Assembly (NCBI GenBank): GCA_963836665.1
Contig: CAWIKL010000001.1
Span: 3,038,001-3,102,000, forward strand
Origin: JAICSD01 sp963836665
GTDB taxonomy: Bacteria; Acidobacteriota; Vicinamibacteria; Vicinamibacterales; 2-12-FULL-66-21
Length of the DNA stretch: 64,000 nucleotides
Direction of reading: 5' to 3'
Each line of letters opens with the position of its first letter. Position 1 is the stretch's first letter. The notes under the pieces were generated by a model. That model did no database searches, was not told the DNA's origin, and was given only the letters and a program-made list of their open reading frames with translations. A program made the position numbers and the translations under genes. Below are positions 17,539-26,400 of this stretch, piece after piece.

Positions 17539-18396
17539 TCATCGGCCGCTGCTCAGGAACTCCTGCAGCAGGTTGGCGGCGACGCGGGCGCGGTAGCGCG
17601 CGGTCGACCGGATGTCGTCGATGGGGGCAATCTCGGCGACCAGCTCCTCGATCGCGGCGGCGATCGCGGCGGCGTCAAGCGGGCGGCCGCGCAGCGCGGC
17701 CTCGGTGCGGCGCGCGCGGATCGCCGTCGGAGCGACACTGCCGAGCGCGATGCGGATGTCGACGACGACTGTGGCGTCCATCGCGATGACTCCGGCAAAG
17801 CAGACCTTCGAGATCGCCTGGGCGCGGCGCGGGCCGACCTTACGGTAGAACGCCTTGCGCGTCTGACCCTGCGGAAGGATCACGCGCGCAATGATCTCCC
17901 CCGGCGCGAGATCCATCTGCTTATAGGCACGATGGAACGACGCGTAGGGGACGCGGCGCGAGCCCGACGCCGACAGCAGATCGAGCTCGGCGTCGTAAAC
18001 GAGGAGCACCGGCGGTGTGTCGGCGGCCGGCGACGCGTTGGCGATATTGCCACCAATGGTGCCGCGGTTCTGCGTCGCCGGGCCGCCTGTCTCGGCGGCC
18101 GCGAGCTTGAGCAACCCGTAGTCTTCGTCAATCAGCGGCGAGCGGCGCACGTCGGTGTAGGTCGTCAGGGCGCCGATTGAGAGACCGCCCTCGTCGCGGC
18201 GCTCGATACCGAGCAGCTCGCGGCACTTTGCCAGGTTGACGAAACGGCCGGGCGGCAGATGACCTGCTTCGAGCAACACCATCAGATCGGTCCCGCCGGC
18301 GAACGGGCGCGCCTCCGGATGCGCGGCAAGGTCAGCAAGCGCCTCGCTCAGCGTCTCTGGCGTCACCAGCTGGTAGCGATCGAGCGCCGGGCTCAT
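17539..18396 (-). CDS. Xanthine dehydrogenase, FAD-binding subunit
   Basis: Middle subunit of a three-part molybdenum hydroxylase, carrying electrons from the Fe-S subunit to NAD+. 285 residues. FAD motifs are FAGGTDLMVLL near 34 and TIGGNIANASPAAD near 113-126; the C-terminal half is the CO-dehydrogenase flavoprotein domain (YRKVGPRRAQAISKVC). ATG 18396 overlaps the TGA of the Fe-S subunit in an ATGA, so translation is probably coupled. The neighbouring urate-degradation genes make xanthine/hypoxanthine the likely substrates, although the family also oxidises other heterocycles and aldehydes. Confidence 0.9.
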   Translation of the reverse strand: MSPALDRYQLVTPETLSEALADLAAHPEARPFAGGTDLMVLLEAGHLPPGRFVNLAKCRELLGIERRDEGGLSIGALTTYTDVRRSPLIDEDYGLLKLAAAETGGPATQNRGTIGGNIANASPAADTPPVLLVYDAELDLLSASGSRRVPYASFHRAYKQMDLAPGEIIARVILPQGQTRKAFYRKVGPRRAQAISKVCFAGVIAMDATVVVDIRIALGSVAPTAIRARRTEAALRGRPLDAAAIAAAIEELVAEIAPIDDIRSTARYRARVAANLLQEFLSSGR

Positions 18397-18851
18397 GGAC
18401 GCGTGCGCACGGCGTCGAGCACCGCCGCCAAAATACGGGTATAGCCGGTGCAGCGGCACAGGTTGCCGGCAAGAGCGGCCCGAATTTCGTCCTCGCTCGG
18501 GTCGGGGTTTCGCGACAGCAGGTCGCGCGCAGCCATGATCATGCCGGGCGTGCAGATTCCGCACTGGGCGCCGCCGCACTCGAGAAACGACGCCTGGATC
18601 TGGTGCAGCGCATCGTCGCCGGCGACACCTTCGATCGTCGTGATCGACGCGTCGTCGGCGTGCGCGAGCGGCGCCAGGCACGAGTTCACCAGTTCGCCGT
18701 CGAGCATGATCGCGCAGGCGCCGCATTCTCCCTCGCCGCAACCTTCCTTGCTGCCGGTCAGCCCCGACGCGCGCAGCACGTCGAGCAGGCGCGCCATCGG
18801 ATGCCCTTCGAGCCGCATGCGCCGGCCATTGAGTCTGCAGTCGATGATCAT
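18393..18851 (-). CDS. Xanthine dehydrogenase, [2Fe-2S] subunit
   Basis: 152 residues. The N-terminal plant-type ferredoxin domain has GCGEGECGACAIMLDG and a later Cys (residue 57); the C-terminal helical domain has CGICTPGM and CRCTGY, the ligands of the second [2Fe-2S] cluster. It passes electrons from the molybdenum site to FAD. Its start ATG 18851 overlaps the stop of the molybdenum subunit as ATGA, and its stop overlaps the FAD subunit's start in the same way, giving a tightly coupled three-gene operon. Confidence 0.93.
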   Translation of the reverse strand: MIIDCRLNGRRMRLEGHPMARLLDVLRASGLTGSKEGCGEGECGACAIMLDGELVNSCLAPLAHADDASITTIEGVAGDDALHQIQASFLECGGAQCGICTPGMIMAARDLLSRNPDPSEDEIRAALAGNLCRCTGYTRILAAVLDAVRTRP

Positions 18852-21073
18852 GGAAGCGAGTCCATCAAGTCCATCAATCGTTCTGGCGTCAGCGGCACGA
18901 CAGCGGGGTTGACACCGGTGGCGTGCGCGACCGCGTTGAAGATCGCCGGCGCGGGGCCGTCCATCGGCAGTTCACCGATGCCCTTGGCGCCGCCGGGTCC
19001 GTGGGCATAGGGCACTTCCTCAAAGGAGACGCGGATCTCGGGCAGGTCGACCGACGTCGGCATGATGTAGTTGGTCATCTGCGAGTTCGCCATGCGCCCG
19101 TCGCGCCAGACGACATCTTCGTACAGCGCCCACCCGATACCCTGCGCGACGCCTCCTTCGATTTGCCCGGTCGCGAGCGTCGGGTTGATCACCTTGCCTA
19201 CTTCCTGCACGGCGACGAAATCGTCGACGCGCGTCTCCCACGTGGCGGTGTCGACTGATACCTCCGCGACGTAGGCCGCCCAGCCGTAGGTGCCGTAAGC
19301 GTCGCCGAGATATTTGTCGTCGTCCCAGGCACGGCCGGGTGGAGGCGCATATTGACTGGTCGCGCGCAGCGAACCGAACACCTCGACATAGCGGCGACAC
19401 GCCGCCTGGAATTCCGTGCGCGTGTTCACGGGATGCAGGAAGCCGGCGTCGACAAGCGTGTGGCGCAGCCCGAGGGCGGCCGACTCGACGAGCTTGCCGA
19501 CGACCATGCAGGTGCGCGAGGCCACGGTCGGCCCGCTGTCGGGCACGACGGAGGTGTCGGGCTGCGCCACTTCGACGTCGGCGGCATCGATGCCCAGCGC
19601 GTCGGCCGCGATCTGCGAAAAAATTGTGTTGGTGCCCTGGCCGATCTCCGTGCTCGCGGCCAGGACGCGGACCCCGCCGTCGATGGTACCTTCGACGGCA
19701 ACCACCGACGCCAGGTGGACTTCGCCGGATCCGGTGAACCCGGCACCGTGAAAGAACGTCGAGAAGCCAATCCCTTTCTTGATCGTCCGTCCCTCGTTCT
19801 CGCGCGCGAAGCGCTCACGCTTGTCGCGGTAGCCGGCGAGATCGAGCGCGCGATCGAGTAACGCGCCCATGTTCACCGGCTCGCGGATGGTCTGGCCGAC
19901 CGCAAGCGTGTCGCCCGGCTGGATGAAATTACGGCGGCGGAACTCGTCGGGCGCCAGCCCGACCGCCGCGGCAACGACATCCATGTGGCGCTCGAGCGCG
20001 AAGAGGCTCTGCGGCGCGCCGAACCCGCGGAACGCGCCGTGCGGCGGCACGTTGGTCGCGACCGCACGTCCGCGCACACGCACGTTGGGGCAGGAGTACG
20101 GCCCCGCCGCGTGGATCGTCCCGCGAGAGAGGACAACCGGCGACAGCGTGCAGTAGGCGCCGCCGTCGATGACGAAGTCGACGTCCATGGCCAGCAGGCG
20201 GCCGTCGCGCGACACCGCCGTGCGGTGCCGCGTCCGCGACGGGTGCCGCTTGGTCGTCGACGCCATGTCTTCGTCGCGGCCGTAGATCATCTTCACCGGC
20301 CGCCCTGACTTCCACGCCAGCAACGCTGCGTGTCCGGCAATCACCGACGGATATTCCTCCTTGCCGCCAAAGCCGCCGCCGGTTTCCATCTGGACGACGC
20401 GAATGCGGTCGCGTGGCACGCCGAACAGCTCCGCCAGTGCGTAGTGGATATAGTACGGGCACTGCATCGATCCCCACACGGTGATGCCGTGCGATGGATC
20501 GGCGGTGGCGAGCATGCCGTTGGGCTCGATGTAGAGCTGCTCCTGGGCGCCCGTTTCGTACTGGCCTTCGACGACAACAGGCGCGCCGGCCAGCGCGGCA
20601 TCAACGTCACCCCGCTTCACCTCGTAGCTCTTGAAAATATTGTCGGTGCCCCACACGATCTCGCGCCGCGAGAGCGCTTCGTCGATCGTCAAGACCGGCT
20701 GGAGCGGCTCGTAGTCCACCGTGACGTGGCGGCGCGCCTCGTCGGCGCGGGCGCGATCGGGATGCGCGATCAGCGCGATCGGCTCCTCGCGATGGTTGAC
20801 CAGGTCGTGCGCGAGATAGGGCTGGTCGTCGACGATGAGCTTGACGACGTTGCGGCCGGGAATGTCGGCGGCCGTGACGACGGTATACTCGTGCCAGTTG
20901 ATGTCGGGATCGAAGCGGAGGGCCGTGATCCGCCCGCGCGCAACCGGGCTGCGCACTGTCACTCCGTGGAGCACACCCGCCGGCGACACGTCATCGACGT
21001 AGAGGGCCGCGCCGGTGACCTTGGCGCGTCCTTCCTTGCGCGGTACCGAACGGCCGACCTGCCGAACTTCCAT
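18848..21073 (-). CDS. Xanthine dehydrogenase, molybdenum-binding subunit
   Basis: 741 residues. It hydroxylates hypoxanthine/xanthine to urate if the substrate is as the context suggests. GRSVPRKEGRAKVTG at the N-terminus is the entry to the molybdopterin domain; GGGFGGKEEYPS near 240 binds the cofactor; near the C-terminus GAKGIGELPMDGPAPAIFNA contains the catalytic glutamate. The reading frame extends to 21130, but ATG 21073 starts directly before the conserved part, while the extra residues look like intergenic sequence. The DUF6986 gene is divergent, about 100 bases away. No separate XdhC-type maturation factor is in the window. Confidence 0.92.
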   Translation of the reverse strand: MEVRQVGRSVPRKEGRAKVTGAALYVDDVSPAGVLHGVTVRSPVARGRITALRFDPDINWHEYTVVTAADIPGRNVVKLIVDDQPYLAHDLVNHREEPIALIAHPDRARADEARRHVTVDYEPLQPVLTIDEALSRREIVWGTDNIFKSYEVKRGDVDAALAGAPVVVEGQYETGAQEQLYIEPNGMLATADPSHGITVWGSMQCPYYIHYALAELFGVPRDRIRVVQMETGGGFGGKEEYPSVIAGHAALLAWKSGRPVKMIYGRDEDMASTTKRHPSRTRHRTAVSRDGRLLAMDVDFVIDGGAYCTLSPVVLSRGTIHAAGPYSCPNVRVRGRAVATNVPPHGAFRGFGAPQSLFALERHMDVVAAAVGLAPDEFRRRNFIQPGDTLAVGQTIREPVNMGALLDRALDLAGYRDKRERFARENEGRTIKKGIGFSTFFHGAGFTGSGEVHLASVVAVEGTIDGGVRVLAASTEIGQGTNTIFSQIAADALGIDAADVEVAQPDTSVVPDSGPTVASRTCMVVGKLVESAALGLRHTLVDAGFLHPVNTRTEFQAACRRYVEVFGSLRATSQYAPPPGRAWDDDKYLGDAYGTYGWAAYVAEVSVDTATWETRVDDFVAVQEVGKVINPTLATGQIEGGVAQGIGWALYEDVVWRDGRMANSQMTNYIMPTSVDLPEIRVSFEEVPYAHGPGGAKGIGELPMDGPAPAIFNAVAHATGVNPAVVPLTPERLMDLMDSLP

Positions 21074-21174
21074 CGAACGGATTCTACTGGCTTGCAATCT
21101 CGCATGGCGAATGCGAAGTGCATCGCCCACGCGTCACCCCCGACGAGCCGGGCGGTGGGTGATAGGCTGGTGCC

Positions 21175-22383
21175 GTGCGCACATCGCAGCGCCAGCCGAT
21201 CCACACCGTCTACGGCGGGGCGCATCTCTTCAAGGCTGACACGGCAGCGAAGCTCGGCGCGACGGCGCTCAAGGCGCTCGAGGCGCATGCCCCCGACGCG
21301 ACCATGCTCGCGTCTGCCGTCGGCATCCCGATCCCAGCCGCCGAGCGCGTGCACGCGCGTGTCCGCGAAAAGCTCGTTCGCGAACCGGTCGAGGATTTTC
21401 GCCTCGACTTCGAGGACGGCTACGGCAACCGGACTGACGCCGAAGAAGACGGCCACGCCGAATCGGCGGCGGTCGAGGTCGCCGCCGGCGCCAGGAACGG
21501 GACACTGCCGCCTTTCATCGGTATCCGCATCAAGAACCTCGGCGACGAGCTGCGCCCGCGCGCGCTGCGTACGGCCCACCTGTTCGTCGACCGGCTGTTG
21601 AAGGAGACCGGCGGCGCCGTGCCAGCCAACTTCGTCGTCACGCTGCCCAAGATCACGGCAGCAGCGCAAGTGGCGACGCTCGCCGAGGCGCTCGACGGTC
21701 TCGAAGCGTCGCACCAGCTCTTGGCGGGCACCCTGCGCATGGAGCTGATGGTCGAGACGCCGTACTCGATCTTCGACGGCAACGGCGCCGTCGCGCTGCC
21801 GATGCTCGTACGGGAGGGACAGGGGCGGGTCAGCGGCGCGCACTTCGGTACCTACGACTACACGGCGTCGCTCGGCATCACCGCTGCACACCAGCACATG
21901 CGTCACCCGGCGTGCGATTTCGCGCGATCGATGATGCAAGTCGCGCTAGCCGGGAGCGACGTGTGGCTCTCGGATGGCGCCACCAACATCCTGCCGGTGG
22001 GCAGCGAGCGCACCGTCATCCATCGCGCCTGGAAGGCACATTTCGACGACATCCAGCACTCGTTGGCCAACGCCTTCTACCAGGGATGGGACCTGCACCC
22101 GGCCCAGCTGGTGACGCGCTACGCCGCCGTCTACGCCTTCTTCCTCGAGAGCCTCGACGCGGCGTCGGAGCGGCTGCGCAACTTCATCGCCCGTGCCGCG
22201 CAAGCGACGCTGGTCGGCGAGGTGTTCGACGACGCCGCAACCGGTCAGGGGCTGCTCAATTTTTTCCTGCGCGCGCTCAACTGCGGCGCGGTGCGCGAAG
22301 ACGAGGTCGGCGCCCTGACCGGCCTGACCCTTGACGAACTGCGCAGCGCGTCCTTCGCCAGGATCGTAGAGGGCCGCCGGTGA
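21175..22383 (+). CDS. DUF6986 family, HpcH/HpaI-aldolase-like protein
   Basis: 402 residues, starting at GTG 21175. HTVYGGAHLFKADTAAKLG at the N-terminus is the family signature; some databases call the family phosphoenolpyruvate kinase without proof. FRLDFEDGYG near 83-92 has acidic residues where aldolases and malate synthases bind Mg2+, and HFGTYDYTASLGI near 225 resembles the citrate-lyase-beta/malate-synthase core. It sits inside a purine-degradation locus between the xanthine dehydrogenase and urate genes, on the opposite strand from both. Allantoate breakdown ends in glyoxylate, so a glyoxylate-condensing enzyme would fit; this role is only inferred. Convergent with puuD, six bases apart. 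Confidence 0.68.
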   Translation: MRTSQRQPIHTVYGGAHLFKADTAAKLGATALKALEAHAPDATMLASAVGIPIPAAERVHARVREKLVREPVEDFRLDFEDGYGNRTDAEEDGHAESAAVEVAAGARNGTLPPFIGIRIKNLGDELRPRALRTAHLFVDRLLKETGGAVPANFVVTLPKITAAAQVATLAEALDGLEASHQLLAGTLRMELMVETPYSIFDGNGAVALPMLVREGQGRVSGAHFGTYDYTASLGITAAHQHMRHPACDFARSMMQVALAGSDVWLSDGATNILPVGSERTVIHRAWKAHFDDIQHSLANAFYQGWDLHPAQLVTRYAAVYAFFLESLDAASERLRNFIARAAQATLVGEVFDDAATGQGLLNFFLRALNCGAVREDEVGALTGLTLDELRSASFARIVEGRR

Positions 22384-22389
22384 TGGGAG

Positions 22390-23181
22390 TCACGCGCGGC
22401 GAAGCAGTGCGGCAGCTCCCCAGCCGGCCAGGATCAGCGCGCCCAGGACCGGCACGGCGTAGTGGTTGCCGTAGGTAGCGGTCGGGAAGTGATTGCTGAT
22501 CATGACGAACGTGGTCGGCACGGCGAGGAACGTGTTGTGCTTCGAGCGCCGCTTCGCGCCGGCTGCGAGCGCGCCGTCGAAGCGTTCGCCTTTCGCAGCC
22601 GCGGCGATCATCCGCCGCTGCGGCGGCAGGATGCGCATCCACACGTTCGAGGTCATGATCGTGCCGAACACCGCGCCGACGTGAATGTAGGTTGCGCGCG
22701 CGCTCAACACCAGGGAGAGGGTCCACGCTCCAGCGACGATCAGGACGAAGCCGGCGGCGGCAAACGCCCGCTCGTGCTCGACGAGCGGCGTGCGCGCGAG
22801 CAGGTCGTAGATCATCCAGCCGGCGGCGAGCGTCACGACACCGATGATGCCGGCGGCAAGCGGCGTCACCTTCGGATCGATCGGATCGACCATCAAACCG
22901 CCGTGGTAATAGACCAGGTTCAGCAGGATGAAGCCGCTCAGGAACGTGGCCAGCGCCTCGTAGCGGAACCAGTGCACGTCGGCGGGCGGCACGGTGAGCG
23001 CCTTCTGCTTCGTCACAGTGTAGAAGCCACCGCTGTGCACCATCCACACCGGCTTGTCGCCGCCGCGGCGCATCTGGGCGTCGAGCCAGGTGAAATAGTA
23101 GGTCGAACCGACCCACAGGATCGCGGCAAAGACATGCGTCCAGCGAACCAGCAGGTTGGTCCACTCTGAAAAGTTGATCAT
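22390..23181 (-). CDS. puuD: Membrane urate oxidase PuuD (Urate_ox_N type), short form
   Basis: 263 residues with about eight hydrophobic segments. It starts MINFSEWTNLLVRWTHVFAA, and the whole length matches the membrane domain of PuuD (Urate_ox_N), which oxidises urate to 5-hydroxyisourate. Conserved His residues, as in RWTHVFAA, are likely haem or quinone ligands. Characterised PuuD proteins also carry a C-terminal cytochrome c domain; no CxxCH motif occurs here, so the electron acceptor must be another protein. ATG 23181 is preferred over far upstream starts in shadow sequence. The gene follows the 5-hydroxyisourate hydrolase gene by 13 bases, in pathway order. Confidence 0.86.
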   Translation of the reverse strand: MINFSEWTNLLVRWTHVFAAILWVGSTYYFTWLDAQMRRGGDKPVWMVHSGGFYTVTKQKALTVPPADVHWFRYEALATFLSGFILLNLVYYHGGLMVDPIDPKVTPLAAGIIGVVTLAAGWMIYDLLARTPLVEHERAFAAAGFVLIVAGAWTLSLVLSARATYIHVGAVFGTIMTSNVWMRILPPQRRMIAAAAKGERFDGALAAGAKRRSKHNTFLAVPTTFVMISNHFPTATYGNHYAVPVLGALILAGWGAAALLRRA

Positions 23182-23194
23182 GGGCGCATTCGCG

Positions 23195-23533
23195 TCAGCT
23201 GCCCCGATACGTCGAATACCCGAATGGACTGAGCAGCAGCGGTACGTGATGATGCTGCGCCGAGTCGCGGACGACGAACTCGATCGCCACACTGGTGTAA
23301 AACGTGTCCTGCCCGCGCGCCGCGAAGTACGCGGCGGCGTCGAAGATCAGCCGATACGTGCCGGGGCCTTCGACCGCGGCCGCCGGCACCAGCGCCGCAA
23401 CGCGGCCGTCCGCATCGGTCGCCGCCGACGAGACGATCGTCGAGCGTGGACCGTCGACGCGCAACAGTCGCACCGCCACGCCCGCGGCGGGACGGCCGGC
23501 AGCGATGTCGAGGACGTGCGTGGACATCGTCAT
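23195..23533 (-). CDS. uraH: 5-Hydroxyisourate hydrolase (transthyretin-like)
   Basis: 112 residues. It hydrolyses 5-hydroxyisourate to OHCU, the second step of urate breakdown. STHVLDIAAGRPA at the N-terminus holds the catalytic His, and the C-terminus ends in YRGS, the diagnostic tetrapeptide that separates hydrolases from animal transthyretins. FPYS-like FGYSTYRGS is intact. No signal or peroxisomal sequence; cytoplasmic. ATG 23533 or 23527 could serve as start. It is 10 bases downstream of the fusion gene and 13 upstream of puuD. Confidence 0.95.
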   Translation of the reverse strand: MTMSTHVLDIAAGRPAAGVAVRLLRVDGPRSTIVSSAATDADGRVAALVPAAAVEGPGTYRLIFDAAAYFAARGQDTFYTSVAIEFVVRDSAQHHHVPLLLSPFGYSTYRGS

Positions 23534-23543
23534 GGGGCGCTGA

Positions 23544-25070
23544 TCATCCGAGTAGCCGCTCCAGGCGCAACCGCGCGATCCGCTTCTGTTCCTCCACCGC
23601 TACGCGCAGCTCAGTCGCGGAATCGTTGGCCATCCGCGCGCGGAGGGCCTCCAGGATCTCTTTGGTGCTCTTCCCCGCCGCGGCGATGAGGAACACGTGC
23701 CCGAATTTTTGCTCATAGTCACGGTTCGCCGCGGCCAGCGCGGCGCGCTCGGCCGCGGAGGCGTCACTGACAGAGTGCTGCTCACGCGCGGAGGCGGCGG
23801 CGGACGCCGGCAACTGCGGACGCTCGGCGCTACGCTCGCCGATACGCGGATGGTGCCGGAACGCCTCGCGCCAGCCCGCCTCGCCGACACCTGTGAGCGC
23901 AGACTCCACCGCCTGCCGCAACGCGTGTCCAGACCCGAACGGACGCTTCGCGGCGACGCCATCGATGAAGTCGGGGGCGGCGCAGAAATGCGAGAGCGAG
24001 GCGCGCGCCTCCGGTTCGTCCATCGCATTCAGTTGCCTGGCGATGGCGTCGGCGCGGAGGCCGGGCGGGGTGCTGCCGAAGACGCGGAACCGGCTGACGC
24101 CGCCGTCGGGATAGATGTTCAAGCGGATGTGTGTTGCCTCGGTCGCCGTGACGGCGCCGGCGGCGAACCGGTGTAGATGATCGGGCGCGAGCTTCTCGCG
24201 CCGCACGACCTCGCGCCATTCGGCAGTCGCGCGCGTCGCGGTGTCGGCCGACACGCCGTGCGCGTCGTCGGCCACGATGGCGGCCTCGATCGACGCCTGG
24301 TCGGGATAGTTGCCCTTGAAGTGGGTGGTGTCGAGCTCGAAACCCGAAAGCGTGGCGCGGATGCCGAGGCGGACGATCGCCCAGTCGTGGCCGGGCACGC
24401 GTCGTCTCTTCGTTTCCCAGCCGTCGCCCATGTCTGCCGCTGGGTACGGCATCAGCATCTGGTTGGGCTCGCCGTAAAAGCGATCACTCGTGTCGATCAC
24501 GTGGCCGCCGCAGGCGGCGCTGGCCAGGTCCGCTTCGTCGCTGCCGGCGAACACCTGCATCCAGTCGGGCAGCACTTCTCCATGCACGCGCAGCCGCGCC
24601 ACGCCGCCGTCGGGAAAGATGTTGAGGCGTAGGTGCGTAAAACGGCGCGGCACGTCGTGCCCGATGGCAAACACGTTGGCAGCGTTGCCGGTGAGCTCGC
24701 TGCGCGCCAGGATCGGATGCCACACCACCGCGTCGGCGGTCGCGTCGGCTCCAGCTGGCAGACCGCACGCGTCGATCCAGCAGTGGGTGGGGTAGTTGCC
24801 GGTGAAGAACGCAGTGTCGACCGTCACCGAGTGAATCACCCCCGGTAGCCCCAGCATGACGATGCACCAGTCATGGCCTGGCGTACGGCGCCGGCGCGTT
24901 TCCCAGCCGTCCATCCACTTGCCGCGATCCGTGTAGCTGCCGGCGACGAAGACGGGGGGCTCAGGCTTGAGCAGGTTTTCCTTCTCGGCAAAGAACTCGT
25001 CGTTGGCGGCGACAGCCGCGCCGCCGAGCCGGGCCGAGGCAAGGTCGATGAGATGGCTGTGCTCACTCAT
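23544..25070 (-). CDS. Allantoicase / OHCU decarboxylase fusion
   Basis: 508 residues. Residues 1-335 are allantoicase, made of two similar halves, each with a GKWMDGWETRRRR or DMGDGWETKRRR segment, an HDW motif and an FPDGG/YPDGG loop; it splits allantoate to ureidoglycolate and urea. Residues 340-508 are an OHCU decarboxylase: HHPRIGE holds the catalytic histidine, and NRDYEQKFGHVFLIA near 465 is the other conserved block. This half makes S-allantoin from OHCU. So steps 3 and 5 of the pathway are in one chain, with allantoinase (step 4) overlapping it by four bases upstream. No stop or frameshift separates the halves. Confidence 0.92.
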   Translation of the reverse strand: MSEHSHLIDLASARLGGAAVAANDEFFAEKENLLKPEPPVFVAGSYTDRGKWMDGWETRRRRTPGHDWCIVMLGLPGVIHSVTVDTAFFTGNYPTHCWIDACGLPAGADATADAVVWHPILARSELTGNAANVFAIGHDVPRRFTHLRLNIFPDGGVARLRVHGEVLPDWMQVFAGSDEADLASAACGGHVIDTSDRFYGEPNQMLMPYPAADMGDGWETKRRRVPGHDWAIVRLGIRATLSGFELDTTHFKGNYPDQASIEAAIVADDAHGVSADTATRATAEWREVVRREKLAPDHLHRFAAGAVTATEATHIRLNIYPDGGVSRFRVFGSTPPGLRADAIARQLNAMDEPEARASLSHFCAAPDFIDGVAAKRPFGSGHALRQAVESALTGVGEAGWREAFRHHPRIGERSAERPQLPASAAASAREQHSVSDASAAERAALAAANRDYEQKFGHVFLIAAAGKSTKEILEALRARMANDSATELRVAVEEQKRIARLRLERLLG

Positions 25071-26353
25071 AACGTCGCGCCGCTATCACGATACACGACC
25101 CGGCCGCGGGCATAGGTCGCAATCACGCGGCCGCGCAGGCGGCGTCCGGCGTAGGGCGTCCGCTTGTGGCGCTGCGCCAGCGCCGTTTCGTCGACGACAA
25201 ACTCGGCGTCGGGATCCCAGATCACGAGGTCGGCGTCCTTTCCGGGCTCGATCGATCCCTTGCGTTCGGAGATCCCGGCCAGCCGCGCCGGCGCCGCGCT
25301 CATCCACTCCGCAATCCGCTCCACCGGCATCCCTCGCTCCGACGCGCCGGTCCACACCGCCGGCAGGCTGAGCTCGAGCGAGGCGATCCCGCCCCACGCG
25401 CGCAGGAAGTCGCCCTCCGCCTTCATCGACGGCGGGCAAGGCGAGTGGTCAGTGGCGACGAGATCGATGTCTCCGGCGTCGAGCGCCCGCCACAGCGCCT
25501 CGCGGGTGGAGCGGCCGCGGATCGGTGGTGCGCACTTGAACAACGTGGCGCCGTCGGCGATGTCCTCGGCGGCAAACGTCAGGTAATGGGGGCACGTTTC
25601 AACCGTCACCCGGACGCCGTCGGCGCGCGCGCCACGCAGCAGCGGAAGCGCCTCGGCGGCGGCCAGGTGGACGATGTGCACCCGCAGGTCGAACGCGCGT
25701 GCCAGTCCGAGGAGCTTGTCGATCGCCTCCACTTCGGCTGAAGGCGGCCGCGAGTCCAGCCACGTGGCGTAGGCACGCGGGTCGGCGGCGAGCGGCGGCG
25801 GCCGCAGCGCCGGCGGCCACTCCGCATGCACGAGCAACGGCAGGTCCCGGCGCGCGACGATCGGCAGGGCACGTTGCAGGTCATCGAGCTCGACGGCGGG
25901 AAACTCGGCGACGCCTGACGGCGAGAGGAAACACTTGAAACCGCGCACGCCGGCCGACGCCAGTGCGTCCAGTTCACCGAAGTTACCGGGCACGATCCCG
26001 CCCCACAGCAGCACCTCGACACCGTCGACCGGCACGGTCCGGCGCTTCGCTTCCAGTCCTCTCAGCGTCGTCGTTGGCGGCACGTTGTTGAGCGGCATGT
26101 CGACAATCGTGCTGATACCCCCTGCGGCAGCGGCGGCGGTGGCCGTCGCAAATCCCTCCCAGTCGCTGCGGCCGGGCTCATTGACATGGACGTGCGTGTC
26201 GATGAGGCCAGGCATGACGAGGAAGGGCGAGGCGTCCTCGAAACGCTGCAACGGGTGGACCGCCATAATTTGCCCGCCGGTGATTTCGATCGCCGCCGGC
26301 TGAATACCGTCTGGCAGGAGGACCCGGGTCGAGCGGATTGTCTTGGGCACCAT
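25067..26353 (-). CDS. allB: Allantoinase
   Basis: 428 residues. It opens the hydantoin ring of allantoin to allantoate. Metal site motifs: DTHVHVNEPGR (about 52-62), the Lys in GFKCFLS (near 140, carbamylated in the family), LLVHAEWP, HIVHLAAAEAL and ATDHSPCPPS (Asp ligand). GMPVERIAEWMSAAPARLAG is the usual C-terminal helix. First gene of the minus-strand urate operon allB, allantoicase/OHCU decarboxylase, uraH, puuD, with an ATGA overlap to the next gene. A promoter should lie in the 47-base gap to the secreted protein gene upstream; I cannot identify it with confidence. Confidence 0.94.
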   Translation of the reverse strand: MVPKTIRSTRVLLPDGIQPAAIEITGGQIMAVHPLQRFEDASPFLVMPGLIDTHVHVNEPGRSDWEGFATATAAAAAGGISTIVDMPLNNVPPTTTLRGLEAKRRTVPVDGVEVLLWGGIVPGNFGELDALASAGVRGFKCFLSPSGVAEFPAVELDDLQRALPIVARRDLPLLVHAEWPPALRPPPLAADPRAYATWLDSRPPSAEVEAIDKLLGLARAFDLRVHIVHLAAAEALPLLRGARADGVRVTVETCPHYLTFAAEDIADGATLFKCAPPIRGRSTREALWRALDAGDIDLVATDHSPCPPSMKAEGDFLRAWGGIASLELSLPAVWTGASERGMPVERIAEWMSAAPARLAGISERKGSIEPGKDADLVIWDPDAEFVVDETALAQRHKRTPYAGRRLRGRVIATYARGRVVYRDSGATL

Positions 26354-26400
26354 AGGTGGTTGAGGCGGATGACGATGGCGTCCTGTGCACCGCGAGCGGC

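Noticed and set aside
20330..21601. 423-codon plus-strand open frame
   Set aside because: Opposes the xanthine dehydrogenase subunit and then overlaps the DUF6986 gene in another frame; no coherent domain.
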